From positions 1 to 64,000 of the forward strand of contig NZ_KQ031382.1 in the NCBI RefSeq assembly GCF_000384335.2: 64,000 nucleotides of DNA, in the 5' to 3' direction. A program made the translations under genes and the position numbers. Origin of the DNA: Hyphomicrobium sp. 99 (GTDB lineage: Bacteria; Pseudomonadota; Alphaproteobacteria; Rhizobiales; Hyphomicrobiaceae). Positions 38,797 through 49,686 of this stretch are shown here, piece after piece (positions within the stretch are counted from its first letter, which is position 1; every line of letters starts with the position of its first letter). The notes beneath the pieces are model-generated. The model saw nothing but the letters and a program-made list of their open reading frames with translations, made no database searches and was not told the DNA's origin.

Positions 38797-39740
38797 TGTC
38801 GACACTTCTCCTCGCGGAACTTTCAGATAAGACACTCTCTCCCGCAACGGCCAAAGCACTTTCCGCGGCGAAGGATCTTGGCGGAGACGTTCACATTCTG
38901 GTTGTTGGCTCCGACGTTGGTAGCGCCGCCGAGACCGCATCCAAGCTTGCTGGCGTTTCGAAGGTTCTCGTCGCGGATGCACCTCACCTAGCCAAGGGCC
39001 TCGCCGAGGAAGTCACGGCCGTAATCCTCTCGATTGCCAAGGATTATTCGGCGATCGTTGCGCCGGCGACGGCATCCGGTAAGAACATCCTGCCACGCGT
39101 CGCAGCCAAGCTCGACGTCATGCAGGTATCCGACATCACCAAGGTCGTTTCGCCCGACACGTTCGAGCGTCCGATCTATGCCGGCAACGCCATCCAGACC
39201 GTTCAATCGACGGATTCGACGAAGGTCATTACGGTTCGTACATCGGCATTTCCCGCCGCTGGCGAAGGCGGCTCGGCTGCGGTCGAAAAGGTCGCCGTGC
39301 CGGCAGCTGTTGGCATTTCGACGTTCGAGAAAGCCGAGCTTTCGAAGTCCGATCGCCCCGAGCTTACGTCCGCGAAGATCATCATCTCCGGTGGCCGCGG
39401 CATGGGCAACGGCGAGAACTTCACGAAGTACATCGCGCCCGTCGCTGACCGTCTGAGCGCTGCCATGGGCGCCTCGCGCGCGGCTGTCGACGCGGGCTTC
39501 GTTCCAAACGACTGGCAGGTCGGACAGACCGGCAAGGTCGTCGCCCCCGATCTCTACATCGCCGTCGGCATTTCAGGCGCTATTCAGCATCTCGCCGGCA
39601 TGAAGGATTCCAAGGTTATCGTCGCGATCAACAAGGACGGCGAAGCGCCGATCTTCCAGGTCGCGGACTACGGGCTCGTCGCGGACTTGTTCCAAGCCCT
39701 GCCCGAACTTGACGCAGAACTGCAAAAAGCCGGACGCTGA
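38796..39740 (+). CDS. etfA: Electron transfer flavoprotein alpha subunit
   Basis: The FAD-binding subunit of ETF; 314 aa. The C-terminal FAD domain shows [32 protein letters not shown] and [14 protein letters not shown]. It overlaps etfB by one base (TAATG), ensuring equal synthesis. The next gene, a 3-hydroxyacyl-CoA dehydrogenase, begins 31 bases after its stop, tying the unit to fatty-acid or butyryl-CoA oxidation, or to polyhydroxybutyrate turnover. Confidence 0.96.
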   Translation: MSTLLLAELSDKTLSPATAKALSAAKDLGGDVHILVVGSDVGSAAETASKLAGVSKVLVADAPHLAKGLAEEVTAVILSIAKDYSAIVAPATASGKNILPRVAAKLDVMQVSDITKVVSPDTFERPIYAGNAIQTVQSTDSTKVITVRTSAFPAAGEGGSAAVEKVAVPAAVGISTFEKAELSKSDRPELTSAKIIISGGRGMGNGENFTKYIAPVADRLSAAMGASRAAVDAGFVPNDWQVGQTGKVVAPDLYIAVGISGAIQHLAGMKDSKVIVAINKDGEAPIFQVADYGLVADLFQALPELDAELQKAGR

Positions 39741-39771
39741 TCCGGCTTTTCACCCCGAAGGACACCTGTTC

Positions 39772-40701
39772 ATGCCGCAAACTCAGAAGCTGATGGAAAA
39801 AGGCAAGGTCAGTGTGAAACCTGCCCGGACGATCAGCAAAGTCGGCATCATCGGCGCCGGCCAGATGGGCAGCGGCATCGCGCATGTCGTCGCGCTATCG
39901 GGCTACACCGTCGCGATCAACGACTTGAAACGGGAGTCCTTCGACAAAGGCATTGAAGCGGTCAACAAGAACATGGCCCGCCAGATCGCCAAGGGCCTGA
40001 TCAAGGAAGAAGATCGCGATACGGCCCTTGAGCGCATCAGCTTCGCACCGTCGCTCGAAGACTTCGGCGACTGCGATCTCGTCATCGAGGCGGCAACCGA
40101 AGACGAAGCGCTGAAGCACAAAATCTTCGCCGCGCTCTGTCCGCACCTGAAGCCGACGGCGTTGCTGGCTTCCAATACCTCATCGATTTCGATTACCCGT
40201 CTCGCATCGACGACCGACCGGCCCGAAGACTTCATCGGCATGCACTTCATGAACCCCGTGCCGGTCATGGAGCTCGTCGAACTCATTCGCGGCATCGCTA
40301 CGGGTGACGAGACATTCGCGACCGCCCGCGTCTTCGTCGAAAGCCTCGGCAAGACGACGGCCGTCTCGGAAGATTTTCCGGCCTTCATCGTCAATCGCAT
40401 TCTGCTGCCGATGATCAACGAAGCCGTCTACACGCTCTATGAGGGCGTCGGCACGGTCGATGCGATCGATAAGGCGATGCGGCTCGGCGCTCATCATCCG
40501 ATGGGGCCGTTGGAACTCGCCGACTTCATCGGTCTCGATACCTGCCTCAGCGTCATGCAGGTTCTCTACGAAGGCCTGTCGGACTCGAAATATCGCCCCT
40601 GTCCGCTGCTCGTGAAATACGTCGAAGCCGGTTGGCTCGGCCGCAAGACGAAGCGCGGTTTCTACGATTATCGCGGCGAGAAGCCGGTCCCCACGCGATA
40701 A
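39772..40701 (+). CDS. 3-hydroxybutyryl-CoA dehydrogenase
   Basis: NAD-dependent oxidation of 3-hydroxyacyl-CoA (or the reverse reduction of acetoacetyl-CoA). The 309-aa single-function enzyme has N-terminal Rossmann motif VGIIGAGQMGSGIAHV, then VIEAATEDEALKHKIF, ASNTSSISIT, the catalytic-His segment IGMHFMNPVPVMELVELI, DFPAFIVNRIL, and C-terminal HHPMGPLELADFIGLDT. The start at 39772 has GAAGGACA upstream; about 15 polar residues precede the Rossmann fold. It probably belongs to the etfBA transcript. Confidence 0.94.
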   Translation: MPQTQKLMEKGKVSVKPARTISKVGIIGAGQMGSGIAHVVALSGYTVAINDLKRESFDKGIEAVNKNMARQIAKGLIKEEDRDTALERISFAPSLEDFGDCDLVIEAATEDEALKHKIFAALCPHLKPTALLASNTSSISITRLASTTDRPEDFIGMHFMNPVPVMELVELIRGIATGDETFATARVFVESLGKTTAVSEDFPAFIVNRILLPMINEAVYTLYEGVGTVDAIDKAMRLGAHHPMGPLELADFIGLDTCLSVMQVLYEGLSDSKYRPCPLLVKYVEAGWLGRKTKRGFYDYRGEKPVPTR

Positions 40702-40745
40702 GGCCGGCGCGGCAAACGTCCGCCAGACCATCTCGCCAATCTCCC

Positions 40746-41543
40746 CTACCCCAAAATGTTACTCAACGTACCCGCAATGTCGGCCCGCTCGGCGAGCGCC
40801 GTCAACGCCGGATAGACGACGAGCCAAGACATCGCGCCGACGAAGAGCGTGACGCCGATCGCGACCGGCCAGGACATTCCCCAAAACCGTTTATGGCTCG
40901 CCGAAACGAAGGCCAAAATCGCTGCGTAACTGGCGAGCATCAATCCTTGCGCGACGGCGGCCAAGCTAACGTTCGCCTGGGTCTTCATGACAACAAACGC
41001 GGAAGAGAACGCAATCACCGAGACAACGATCGCCAGAATAGACCCATAGCTGACGCTCAAAACGCAGAGCTTCACATACGACATCGGCGAGCGCGGCAGC
41101 GTGCCGAGAGCGCGGCAAATGTAATATTGGATGGGTGTGAGGATCGCCATCCCGACATACTGCACGCCTTCATTCGTGATGACCGCCGCACTGTTCGCGG
41201 TATTCGGAATATTGAAAAGCGCCGCAAAAGCCTTCGGCATGATCACGTAGGCGAGCGTCAGCTGCGCACCGACCATCGCCGTCAGGAAACCCCAATGCGA
41301 TCGGTAAGCGGGATCATCCGTCAGCCGGATGATCGTATCGACAGGTCGGAGCAGAAAAGAAATCACGACCGAGACAAAGCCGTTGTCGCGATGTGAGCTG
41401 AGGAATTCCGACGTGATTGCGCTCCAGCCCTCATGGCCGTTATGAGCCGTCACGGCGACGCCGCAGCCGCTGCAGAATTTCCCCTGCAATGCCGTGCCGC
41501 AATTGGTGCAAAATTCGGAACTTGCCGCTTCCGTCCCCGCCAT
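40746..41543 (-). CDS. Zinc-ribbon membrane protein (Yip1-like)
   Basis: A 265-aa protein. The N-terminus is a zinc ribbon, [19 protein letters not shown] (two CxxC pairs, residues about 12-29), followed by about five membrane helices with a Yip1-like arrangement. The ribbon implies a metal-bound cytosolic head on a membrane domain. Such proteins are widespread but uncharacterised in bacteria; function unknown. It is convergent with the hydroxyacyl-CoA dehydrogenase gene and divergent from the SDR gene. Confidence 0.7.
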   Translation of the reverse strand: MAGTEAASSEFCTNCGTALQGKFCSGCGVAVTAHNGHEGWSAITSEFLSSHRDNGFVSVVISFLLRPVDTIIRLTDDPAYRSHWGFLTAMVGAQLTLAYVIMPKAFAALFNIPNTANSAAVITNEGVQYVGMAILTPIQYYICRALGTLPRSPMSYVKLCVLSVSYGSILAIVVSVIAFSSAFVVMKTQANVSLAAVAQGLMLASYAAILAFVSASHKRFWGMSWPVAIGVTLFVGAMSWLVVYPALTALAERADIAGTLSNILG

Positions 41544-41668
41544 CGCCGCGAACCCCGTGCTGCCCCGAGCGCGATTCTTCTATCACGGCGGCACCTCGTC
41601 AGAAACTGGCTTGCCAAGCCGTTCGGGTTTATGCAGCCGTTTCACAATGTTCAGAACAAGAGACGAAG

Positions 41669-42427
41669 ATGGCTGACATTTCACGCGTGGCGATGGTGAC
41701 TGGCGCCGGATCGGGCATCGGGCGCGCTGTTGCCCTGAAGCTTCAGGCCGCAGGATTCGACGTCGCTCTTCTCGGGCGGCGCGTATCCGAGCTGGAGACA
41801 ACGGCAGCGCACGCCGCAACAGGCGGAGGCCAATTCCTGATTACACCCGCCGATGTCACCGACGAAAATGCCGTCCACGCCGCTTTTGAAAAGACGCTTG
41901 CAACCTTCGGCCGCCTCGACCTCCTGTTCAACAATGCCGGGACGTTCACGCAGGGCGTACCACTGGAGGACCTGCCTGTCGAAGAATGGAAACGCGTCGT
42001 CGACGTCAATCTGACGGGACCGTTTCTCTGCGCGCGCGAGGCAATCCGCATCATGAAGGCGCAGACACCGAATGGCGGACGGATCATCAACAATGGTTCG
42101 ATCTCGGCGCAGGTGCCGCGCCCCTTCTCGGCTGCCTACACGGCGACGAAGCACGCCATCACCGGCCTGACGAAATCCATCTCGCTCGATGGCCGCGCCG
42201 ACAATATCGCCTGCTCGCAGATCGATATCGGCAATGCCGCGACCGACGTGACGGCCAAGATGGCGAGCGGCATTCTGCAAGCCGATGGCCGCGTGATGGT
42301 CGAACCCCGGATGGACGTCGCGCATGTCGCCGACGCCGTGCTCTACATCGCCAATCTTCCGCTTGATGCGAACGTGCAGTCGATGACGCTTATGGCGACG
42401 GCGATGCCGTTCATCGGCCGCGGCTGA
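41669..42427 (+). CDS. SDR-family oxidoreductase
   Basis: A 252-aa classical short-chain dehydrogenase. It has cofactor motif [23 protein letters not shown], catalytic Ser in [12 protein letters not shown], and YxxxK as [11 protein letters not shown]. The arginines in LLGRRVSEL after strand 2 suggest NADP preference. The start at 41669 has a weak ribosome site (GACGAAG). The substrate cannot be read from sequence. It is convergent with the LysE gene, 25 bases apart. Confidence 0.88.
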   Translation: MADISRVAMVTGAGSGIGRAVALKLQAAGFDVALLGRRVSELETTAAHAATGGGQFLITPADVTDENAVHAAFEKTLATFGRLDLLFNNAGTFTQGVPLEDLPVEEWKRVVDVNLTGPFLCAREAIRIMKAQTPNGGRIINNGSISAQVPRPFSAAYTATKHAITGLTKSISLDGRADNIACSQIDIGNAATDVTAKMASGILQADGRVMVEPRMDVAHVADAVLYIANLPLDANVQSMTLMATAMPFIGRG

Positions 42428-42452
42428 TGAAGATCCCGCAGTCCTCGCTCGC

Positions 42453-43109
42453 TTAGCCGCTCGAAGCTCGCGTCGACCACAAAAGCCACAGCGCGACGAG
42501 AAGCAGACCGGCCGCCAGCAGGCGTCTCACCGTCTGCATGCACTTCTCGTCCTGCAGCAAGGGACGCGCTCGCGAAGCCAGCGCGACGATCCCGCCATGA
42601 ACGATCGTCGCGACGGCCACGTAAGCGAGCGTCAAAGCCGTCGTCTGCGGGAGCAAATCCTTGTCGGGGTCGATGAACTGCGGAAGCACCGCGATGTAAA
42701 ACACCGCCGCCTTTGGGTTGAGGACGTTCGTCAGGAAGCCGCGAAAAAAATATCGGTCCGGAGTTACCTGTCCGGTGTCGCTTTCAGCCTCCGCTGGCTC
42801 TTCACCGCGCCATATGTCGTAGGCTAGCCAGAACATGTAGAGAGCGCCGGCCCAACGGAACAATTCGTAAAGTACCCGGGATTGAGAAACGAGCGCCGCG
42901 ACGCCGAGCGCTGAAAGCAGCCCTATCAGAAGTAGACCGGAGGCGACGCCCGAGACCGCCGCAAATCCGGCGCGCCGGCCGTTCGCCAATGTCAGAACAG
43001 CGAGATACGTCATGTTCGGACCGGGCGTCAGCTCGATCATGAAAGACACCCAAACGAACGCGAGCGGCACACCGAAGACAATGAGCTCTGGGATATCGCC
43101 CGGCATCAT
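42453..43109 (-). CDS. LysE-family amino acid exporter
   Basis: A 218-aa membrane protein with six helices. The LysE/RhtB signature is plain: FMIELTPGPNMTYLAVLTLA at the N-terminus and FRWAGALYMFWLAYDIWRG in the middle, then GFLTNVLNPKAAVFYIAVLP. It should export an amino acid or derivative by proton antiport. Its start overlaps the stop of the HAD gene upstream on the same strand by a few bases, so it is the distal gene of the argB-HAD-lysE unit, which makes an arginine-pathway or nucleotide link possible. Confidence 0.88.
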   Translation of the reverse strand: MMPGDIPELIVFGVPLAFVWVSFMIELTPGPNMTYLAVLTLANGRRAGFAAVSGVASGLLLIGLLSALGVAALVSQSRVLYELFRWAGALYMFWLAYDIWRGEEPAEAESDTGQVTPDRYFFRGFLTNVLNPKAAVFYIAVLPQFIDPDKDLLPQTTALTLAYVAVATIVHGGIVALASRARPLLQDEKCMQTVRRLLAAGLLLVALWLLWSTRASSG

Positions 43110-43864
43110 GTCCGATCAGATTTCACGGGCGCCGAAACCTCGTCGACGAGGAATTTCGTGAGATCACGCGTCAAATAATGGACGTGGTCGGGAAGCTCGC
43201 GCCATTCCCGGATTTTCAACTGCGCGGGATGATCGATGTAGTCGGAATGAACGAGCACCGTCGTCATGCCGAGCGTCGACGCCGGCACGAGGTTATGCGG
43301 CATGTCTTCAAACATCGCCGCCTGCGCTGCAGGCACCGCGTGCAGTTTCAGCATCCGGTCGAAGGCTTCCCGCTCGGGCTTCGGCACGTACTCCATCGCC
43401 GCGATATCGCAGATGTCCTCGAAGAGATCGAGCACGCCGAGCTTCCGCGCGACGTTCTCCGCGTGAAGGCGCGAGCCGTTGGTGAAGATTAGCCGGCGGC
43501 CCGGAAGAGCGGCGATCGCGGCGGCGAGATCCGGCATCACCGGCACGACGGAAAGATCGATATCGTGCACGTATTCTAGAAACGGACCCGGCGGCAGCTT
43601 GTGCACTTTCATCAGCCCGGCGAGTGTCGTGCCGAACTGCCGGTAGTAGGCTTTCTGCAGATGGCGGGCGTGCTCGCGCGGAACACCGATTGTCTTGGCG
43701 ATGAACTCGCTCATGCGCAGATCGACCTGCGCGAAGAGATTGCACGACGCCGGATAAAGCGTGTTGTCGAGATCGAAAATCCAGGTATCGACGTGACCGA
43801 AACCGCGCTTGGCGGCCGCCTTCACGAGCTTCGGCAAATCGGACGCTGAGGCGGAAGCCGCCAT
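43106..43864 (-). CDS. HAD-type pyrimidine 5'-nucleotidase
   Basis: A 252-aa haloacid dehalogenase-superfamily phosphatase. Motif I is IFDLDNTLYPASCNLF, motif II IFTNGSRLHAENV, motif III Lys in VPKPEREAFDRML, and motif IV FEDMPHNLVPA. The DNTLYP form marks the pyrimidine 5'-nucleotidase (SDT1-like) group. The start at 43864 shares one base with the argB stop, giving translational coupling; longer upstream frames overlap argB and are rejected. This argB neighbour is conserved in Hyphomicrobiales. Confidence 0.9.
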   Translation of the reverse strand: MAASASASDLPKLVKAAAKRGFGHVDTWIFDLDNTLYPASCNLFAQVDLRMSEFIAKTIGVPREHARHLQKAYYRQFGTTLAGLMKVHKLPPGPFLEYVHDIDLSVVPVMPDLAAAIAALPGRRLIFTNGSRLHAENVARKLGVLDLFEDICDIAAMEYVPKPEREAFDRMLKLHAVPAAQAAMFEDMPHNLVPASTLGMTTVLVHSDYIDHPAQLKIREWRELPDHVHYLTRDLTKFLVDEVSAPVKSDRT

Positions 43865-44820
43865 CAAGCCTTGCCCTTCTTGCGCTCCGCACGCCTCACC
43901 AACGTGCCGACGCCATGTTCGGTGAAGAGTTCGAGGAGCACGCAATGCGGCACGCGTCCGTCAATGACGACGACGCCCTCGACGCCCGCCTCGACGACCT
44001 CGATGCAGCCCTCGATCTTCGGGATCATGCCACCCGAGATCGCACCGCTCTTGATCATCGCGCGCGCAGCCTCGATCGTCAGGCTCGGAATGAGCTGCTT
44101 GTTCTCGTCGAGAACACCGGAAACGTCGGTCAGCAGCAGCAGCCGCTTCGCCTGCATGCGTGCCGCAAGTGCCGATGCGAATGTGTCGGCGTTGACGTTC
44201 AACGTCTCGCCGTCGCGACTGATGGCGACAGGCGCGATCACCGGAATGAGATCGGACTTCGAAATGACTTCGACGATGTGCGGATTGACCTCGAGCGGAT
44301 CGCCGACATACCCGATGTCGACCTCCTTCAGCTCGTTCGACTGAGGATCCGGCATCTGCGTGATCTTCTTGGCAATCATCAAGTTGGCATCTTTGCCGGA
44401 GATGCCGACCGCCTTGCCGCCTTGCTGGTTGATGGCGGAAACGATCTCCTTGTTGATCTTTCCGCAAAGGACCATCTCGACGATCTCGATCGTCGCCTTG
44501 TCGGTCACGCGCAGGCCGTTGACGAAATCCGACTTGATCGCGAGCTTCGACAGCATGCTGCCGATTTGCGGACCGCCGCCATGCACCACGATCGGATTGA
44601 TGCCCGATTGCTTCAGGTAGACGATGTCCTGCGCGAAGGCTTTGAAAAGCTGCTCGTCGCCCATCGCGTTGCCGCCGAATTTGATGACGACGGTCTTTTC
44701 ATCATAAAGAATGAGGTGCGGAATGGCTTCCGCGAGGATCCGCGCTTGCTGATGCGCGCTGAGGGGCTTTTCGGCCGGCGCCGCGACAGCATTTTCCGAG
44801 ATACTTTTGGTAGACGTCAC
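43864..44820 (-). CDS. argB: Acetylglutamate kinase
   Basis: Phosphorylates N-acetylglutamate, the second step of arginine synthesis. The 318-aa protein has [12 protein letters not shown] (ATP-site Lys and Gly loop), [15 protein letters not shown] (substrate site), [32 protein letters not shown] and [11 protein letters not shown]. The start codon is GTG at 44820 with GGGGGAGCGC before it. A 25-residue N-terminal extension precedes the core, typical of arginine-sensitive, PII-regulated enzymes. Usually next to engB in this order; here a foreign-looking opposite-strand gene separates them. Confidence 0.96.
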   Translation of the reverse strand: MTSTKSISENAVAAPAEKPLSAHQQARILAEAIPHLILYDEKTVVIKFGGNAMGDEQLFKAFAQDIVYLKQSGINPIVVHGGGPQIGSMLSKLAIKSDFVNGLRVTDKATIEIVEMVLCGKINKEIVSAINQQGGKAVGISGKDANLMIAKKITQMPDPQSNELKEVDIGYVGDPLEVNPHIVEVISKSDLIPVIAPVAISRDGETLNVNADTFASALAARMQAKRLLLLTDVSGVLDENKQLIPSLTIEAARAMIKSGAISGGMIPKIEGCIEVVEAGVEGVVVIDGRVPHCVLLELFTEHGVGTLVRRAERKKGKA

Positions 44821-45101
44821 GCGCTCCCCCTTTTGCCAGTCTGATCGCGCCGGCGGGGAGCCGGTCGCCTCGTCGCGGTCTTATAGCTTCTCGGCAAAAT
44901 GCCTCAACGGATTTCCCGGCCTTTGCCACATCCGGGCGTTACTGACGCAGGCAGCGGCGGGCACCTGGGGACGAAAGTCATTCTGCCGTCCCAAGGGTCA
45001 TAGCATTGCTATAACCTTGCCATGAGTATGTACTTTCGGCACGTTAATGCATTGAGTCCTGGCCAGTCCTGCCCGTCTTGGCCTTCAGTTCAGGAGACGT
45101 C

Positions 45102-47009
45102 GTGGGCGTGACGGCCACAGATATTGCGCAGATTCCGATGTCGTCCGATCTCGGCGCCACGCTGGCGCGGGGAGCCGATTTCGCAGGTTCGAGCGGCGCG
45201 GCGGAGGTTTCGCTCGAGCACTTGCTGGCCGCCCTCTGCGACGATCCCGACGCCAGCGCCGTGCTCGACGCGAGCCAAATCGATGGCGAGCGGCTGAAAG
45301 CCGACGTCGTCGCGCGCGTCGTGGCAAGCACGCAACCATCTCCGAACCCTCAAGATTCGCTGGGTGTCTCCAACGACGTCCGGCGCATACTCGAGGCCGC
45401 CGCCGCTGCCTCGCGCGGGAGCCGCCGCCGGGACATCAACGGCGCGATCGTGCTCGCAGCCATCGTTGGCGACGCGCGGAGCACGGCGGCCGAAATTCTC
45501 GAAGCTCACGGATTGACGTTCGATAACGCGATCCGTGCTCTGCAAGCAGCACTCGCCGCCCCGCGTGAAGCACCGGCGCCCGCTCAGCCCGCGCCACCCG
45601 TCGCCGATGACGTCCTCGCCCGCGCCCGCGAACGCGTTCAATCGCGCGCGACGCCCTCCTTGCGGGAAATCATGAAGGATATGCCGCGGCCCGCGCCGCC
45701 GGCTGCTCCGTATCCGGCCCCCTCGGCTGAAGAGCCCTCAGTGCCACTGCCTGAGGTCGTGTCCGCGCCCGAAGCCGAACCGGCTAGGCCGCAGCCATCC
45801 TTCAATACCGGTGAAGTCGCCGAACCTCAGTTCGGAGCCGATCCTCGTCCCGCGGCCGAAGCTCCCGCACCTTCGCCATCGTTGCCTGCATCGCTTGATC
45901 CGCGACTGCCAATCGGCGGCGAACGCGAAACGCCACAGCGCACCGAACCGAGCTTTGGTGGCGCGCCCAGCGCAAACTCCCAGCCGTCCGCTCCCGGACC
46001 TTCCCCTGTCGGACAAGGACGCAAGCCTTCCTGGTCTCAGCCAACTTGGTCGGGACAGCAGGCTCCGGCTCAACCCGCGATGCGGGACGACCAGTCCTTT
46101 CCCCTGCCCCATCCGCCAGGCGCTATATCGCCCGACGCGAGCCCCGCCGCTCCGCCTTCCGATATTTTCTCAGGGTTGCCGCCGCGTCCGCAGCCTTCAA
46201 GGGTTCAGCCGCCACCAATTCCGCCTGGCGCCCCCATGCCCGGAGGTCCGGCGGGCGCGCGGATGCGTGGGCCAATGCCTTCGAATATCCCGATGGGTCC
46301 AGGCGCACCGATGGGTGCTCCGATGGGCATGCCTGGCCAGCAGCGACCGAACCCCAATCTCGGTCACGACCCTGCATTCCGCTCAGGTCCGGCGATGGGC
46401 GCTCCGCCGCAGCAACGGCCGGGGCCGGAAGGCAAGCCGCGCCGCAAGGCGAAAGGCGGGAAAGCCCCGAATGTCGAAACCGGACAGCTCGCGGAAAACA
46501 TTCCACGCGCGATGCGCGTCGGAAAAACTTCGCGCGCCGAAATCCGCATCGCCAAAGCCTCGATCAAGGCGCTGACGGAAGGCCTCGATGGCGATGGTAA
46601 GGTCTGGCAGCACTCGGTCGCCGTGACGAAGGCGATGTCGGTTCGCATTCGCGCGCCCGAAGGCGGCTTCTTCATCGAGTCCGCGTCGCCGGAGACGCAA
46701 TGGATCGAAAGCAATCTCGGCTACGCGAGCGACGATTTCGCGAGCTGGCGCTTTCTGATCACGCCGCAAACGCGCGGCTGGTCGAGCTTGCAGATCATCG
46801 TCTCGGCGCGAACGATCGGCGACGGCGTCGCGGCAGAAACCGCGCTTCCCGATCAACTCGTCGAGGTGAAGGTTCGCACCAACTTCGCCCGCACGTTCGC
46901 ACGGCTGTTCGGTTGGACGATCGCAGCAATCGTCGGCGGCGCGCTCGCAACCTTTGGCGAAGCCGGCATGGGGACGGCGACGGCCCTAATGCACAAAATC
47001 CTGCACTGA
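45102..47009 (+). CDS. Orphan Clp-N domain protein, Pro-rich, membrane-tailed
   Basis: A 635-aa protein of unknown function. The N-terminus (about 14-150) reads as two Clp-N (substrate/adaptor-binding) repeats, with SLEHLLAALCDDPDASAVLD and SNDVRRILEAAAAASRG, but no AAA+ ATPase follows. Residues about 150-440 are disordered, Pro/Ala then Gly/Met/Pro-rich. A basic patch (KPRRKAKGGK) leads to a globular C-terminal part (about 455-600) containing MSVRIRAPEGGFFIESASPE and DDFASWRFLITPQTRGWSSL, then a hydrophobic helix (TIAAIVGGALATFG). GTG at 45102 with CAGGAGA is chosen over an upstream TTG. It interrupts the engB-argB order on the opposite strand. It may be an envelope-attached adaptor for Clp machinery (inference). 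Confidence 0.65.
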   Translation: MGVTATDIAQIPMSSDLGATLARGADFAGSSGAAEVSLEHLLAALCDDPDASAVLDASQIDGERLKADVVARVVASTQPSPNPQDSLGVSNDVRRILEAAAAASRGSRRRDINGAIVLAAIVGDARSTAAEILEAHGLTFDNAIRALQAALAAPREAPAPAQPAPPVADDVLARARERVQSRATPSLREIMKDMPRPAPPAAPYPAPSAEEPSVPLPEVVSAPEAEPARPQPSFNTGEVAEPQFGADPRPAAEAPAPSPSLPASLDPRLPIGGERETPQRTEPSFGGAPSANSQPSAPGPSPVGQGRKPSWSQPTWSGQQAPAQPAMRDDQSFPLPHPPGAISPDASPAAPPSDIFSGLPPRPQPSRVQPPPIPPGAPMPGGPAGARMRGPMPSNIPMGPGAPMGAPMGMPGQQRPNPNLGHDPAFRSGPAMGAPPQQRPGPEGKPRRKAKGGKAPNVETGQLAENIPRAMRVGKTSRAEIRIAKASIKALTEGLDGDGKVWQHSVAVTKAMSVRIRAPEGGFFIESASPETQWIESNLGYASDDFASWRFLITPQTRGWSSLQIIVSARTIGDGVAAETALPDQLVEVKVRTNFARTFARLFGWTIAAIVGGALATFGEAGMGTATALMHKILH

Positions 47010-47011
47010 GG

Positions 47012-47668
47012 TCACTGACCGTGTGATTCCAGAAGCTGCGCGATCGTCCCGCGCAGCTCTTCGAACCCAAGCCCCTTTTCCGATGATGTCGCGATGATGG
47101 AAGGAAATGCCGCCGGGTGCTTCGCGAGCGCCTTCAGCGTGCGCTCCTTGACCTTCTCGAGTTCCGTCGGCTTGATCTTGTCGGCTTTGGTCAGGACGAC
47201 CTGATAGGAGACGGCGGCTCCGTCGAGCAGATCCAGAATCTCATCGTCGGGCGGCTTCAGTCCGTGCCGCGCATCGATGAGAAGAAACACCCTGAGAAGC
47301 GTTCGCCGGCCTGCGAGATAGGCGCGAATGACCTTGTTCCAGGCCGCAACCTTCTCCTTCGGCGCTTCCGCAAATCCATAGCCCGGCATGTCGACGAGAA
47401 AGAGATCGGCTTCCGGATCCGTGAAGAAATTGAGTTCCTGCGTTCGCCCCGGCGTATTCGACGCCCGTGCCAGCCGAAGCTGGCCGACGAGCGCATTGAT
47501 GAGGCTCGACTTGCCGACGTTGGAACGTCCGGCAAACGAAATCTCAGGCCTATCGTCGGGTGGCAGATGATCGAGATCGGGTGTGCCGCGCGCGAACGTC
47601 CAGGCGCGCGTAAAAAGACGCCGGCCTTTTTCTATCTGGTCAGCCGATAAGGTTTCAGCGTCTGTCAT
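47012..47668 (-). CDS. engB: Ribosome biogenesis GTPase EngB (YsxC/YihA)
   Basis: An essential GTPase acting in 50S subunit assembly. The 218-aa protein has G1 [17 protein letters not shown]2/switch region [13 protein letters not shown]3 DMPGYGFA, G4 LTKADKIK and G5 TSSEKG. The start at 47668 is the first with family-like sequence ([19 protein letters not shown]). It follows yidC by 47 bases in the conserved rpmH-rnpA-yidC-engB operon. Its stop is 2 bases from the convergent Clp-N gene. Confidence 0.95.
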   Translation of the reverse strand: MTDAETLSADQIEKGRRLFTRAWTFARGTPDLDHLPPDDRPEISFAGRSNVGKSSLINALVGQLRLARASNTPGRTQELNFFTDPEADLFLVDMPGYGFAEAPKEKVAAWNKVIRAYLAGRRTLLRVFLLIDARHGLKPPDDEILDLLDGAAVSYQVVLTKADKIKPTELEKVKERTLKALAKHPAAFPSIIATSSEKGLGFEELRGTIAQLLESHGQ

Positions 47669-47715
47669 GACTTGATCCGATGAAGGGCGGCCCACGCAGA
47701 GCCGCCCCGGCACAT

Positions 47716-49596
47716 TTATTTGCCTGGGCCGCTATTCGCCCCGAACAATCGTAAGAGCGGGGCAAACGTCCGCTTGAGATTACCGAACAGATGAATCTCG
47801 GCGCCGTTCTTTTTATTGATGAGCATCTGCTGGCAGATGGAGAGCGTATTGCTCCACGCCCAGTAGATCACGAGACCCGCCGGGAAGCTTGCCAGCAAGA
47901 ACGTGAACATCACGGGCATCCACTGGAAGATCTGCTGCTGGATCGGGTCCGGCTGCGGCGGGTTGAGTTGCATCTGAACCCACATGGTGAGACCCATGAT
48001 GAGCGGCCACGCACCGATATGCAGGAATTCCGGCGCGGTGAACGGCAGAAGCCCGAACAGATTGAAAATCGACGTCGGATCCGGCGCGGAAAGATCGTGG
48101 ATCCAGCCGAAGAATGGCGCGTGACGCATGTCGATGGTGACGAACAGCACCTTGTAGAGCGCGAAGAACACCGGGATCTGCAGAAGGATCGGCCAACAGC
48201 CCGCAAGCGGGTTGATCTTCTCCTTGCGGTAGAGCTCGAAGATCTCTTTCTGCTGCCGCTGCGGATCGTCCTTATGAAGTTCTTTGATCCGCTGCATTTC
48301 CGGCTGCATCTTCTTCATGCGCGCCATGCTCTCGTACTGCTTGCTGGCAAGCGGATAGAAGGCCGCCTTCACGAGCACGGTCAGAACGAGAATGGTGATG
48401 CCGAAGTTGTGCACGATACCGTTGATGAACTCCATCAAACGGAAGAGCGGGCGCGTGATGAAGTAGAACCAGCCCCAATCGATCATCCGGTCGAAGCGCA
48501 GAATGTTGAGCGCACTCTCGTAGCCGTCGATCAAAGAAGCTTTCTTGGCGCCGGCGAAAAGATGCGACTCGGTTCCCTTCCGCATTCCGGGAGGAACCGA
48601 GATGGCGCCGCGCAGGTAGTCGGTCTGGAACGCGTCCTTGCCGCCGGGATCGCGGGCAGGAAGCGCCGAATAGGTCGCGCGATAGGGCGCCGTCTGATCC
48701 GGAACGAGCGACGTCGCCCAGTACTTGTCCGTAATACCGAGCCAGCCGCCGATGACATTGTCGAACGTCGTCGGAACGCCGCTCTTGACGGCGTCTGCAA
48801 ACCTGAACTCCTGCAGGCCATGATCGCCAGAAACACCGACGAGGCCTTCATGCAGAACCGAAAAGACTTGTGACGGCGGATGCCCGCTGCGATGCACCCG
48901 CGCGTAAGGCATCAACGTGACGTCGGCGTTGGTCTTGTTCTCGAACTCGTCGACGACCTTGAACATATAGTCTTTGTCGACCGACAGGGTGCGATGGAAG
49001 ATGACCCCCTGGCCATTGTCCCACACCAAGTTGACCGGAGTTTCGGGCGTTAGAGTTGATCCGCCAACGACGGTCCAATTGGTTTCGCGGTCCGGCACCT
49101 TGATCGCCGAACCAGCCTGCGGCACCCAGCCGAATTCCGCGAAATACGGGTCCGTCGATCCGGCAGGCGATAGTAGCGTGACCTTGGGGCTATTGGGATC
49201 GACCGTCTCGCGATACTTCGACAGCACGAGATCGTCGATGCGTCCGCTCTTCAGATCGACCGAACCTTCAAGCGAAGGCGTCGCGATTTGAACGCGAGGC
49301 GACTCCTTCAGGATCTCTTCACGCGAAAGCACTTTGACAGGCTGCGCTTGCCCGCTTGCGCCCGGGACCGTTGCCGACGGCGGAGCAACCGGCGCGTTGG
49401 CGACGTTGGGCGGCACTTCCGACGTCGAAGTGCCCTTGTTCTGAGCGTCGAGCTCTTTGTTGAATTCTTGCCGCGCCTGCTCGTGTTGAATTTGCGGGCG
49501 GGCGAAAAAGTACTGCCACCCCATAAGCACCAGGATCGACAGCACCACGGCGAAGATCAAATTGTTCTGGTCTTTGGGATCGTTGGGAGAGCTCAT
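47716..49596 (-). CDS. yidC: Membrane protein insertase YidC
   Basis: Inserts and folds inner-membrane proteins, alone or with SecYEG. The 626-aa protein has the N-terminal membrane anchor [20 protein letters not shown] (after [10 protein letters not shown]), a large periplasmic beta-sandwich domain (about 115-385) and the conserved C-terminal insertase core with five helices. Core marks are [56 protein letters not shown] and [21 protein letters not shown] precedes the ATG at 49596. Confidence 0.97.
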   Translation of the reverse strand: MSSPNDPKDQNNLIFAVVLSILVLMGWQYFFARPQIQHEQARQEFNKELDAQNKGTSTSEVPPNVANAPVAPPSATVPGASGQAQPVKVLSREEILKESPRVQIATPSLEGSVDLKSGRIDDLVLSKYRETVDPNSPKVTLLSPAGSTDPYFAEFGWVPQAGSAIKVPDRETNWTVVGGSTLTPETPVNLVWDNGQGVIFHRTLSVDKDYMFKVVDEFENKTNADVTLMPYARVHRSGHPPSQVFSVLHEGLVGVSGDHGLQEFRFADAVKSGVPTTFDNVIGGWLGITDKYWATSLVPDQTAPYRATYSALPARDPGGKDAFQTDYLRGAISVPPGMRKGTESHLFAGAKKASLIDGYESALNILRFDRMIDWGWFYFITRPLFRLMEFINGIVHNFGITILVLTVLVKAAFYPLASKQYESMARMKKMQPEMQRIKELHKDDPQRQQKEIFELYRKEKINPLAGCWPILLQIPVFFALYKVLFVTIDMRHAPFFGWIHDLSAPDPTSIFNLFGLLPFTAPEFLHIGAWPLIMGLTMWVQMQLNPPQPDPIQQQIFQWMPVMFTFLLASFPAGLVIYWAWSNTLSICQQMLINKKNGAEIHLFGNLKRTFAPLLRLFGANSGPGK

Positions 49597-49686
49597 CAAA
49601 TCCTCAGGGCGCGGTGCCGGTGGCAGGGGCCTCATTCAGGCCGAAGCGATGGCGGAAACTGGTCATAAAAGGAAGGGGACACCCAG

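Noticed and set aside
37537..38982. 481-codon minus-strand open frame opposite the adenosyltransferase and etfBA
   Set aside because: Antisense shadow covering three recognised genes; no start signal or domain.
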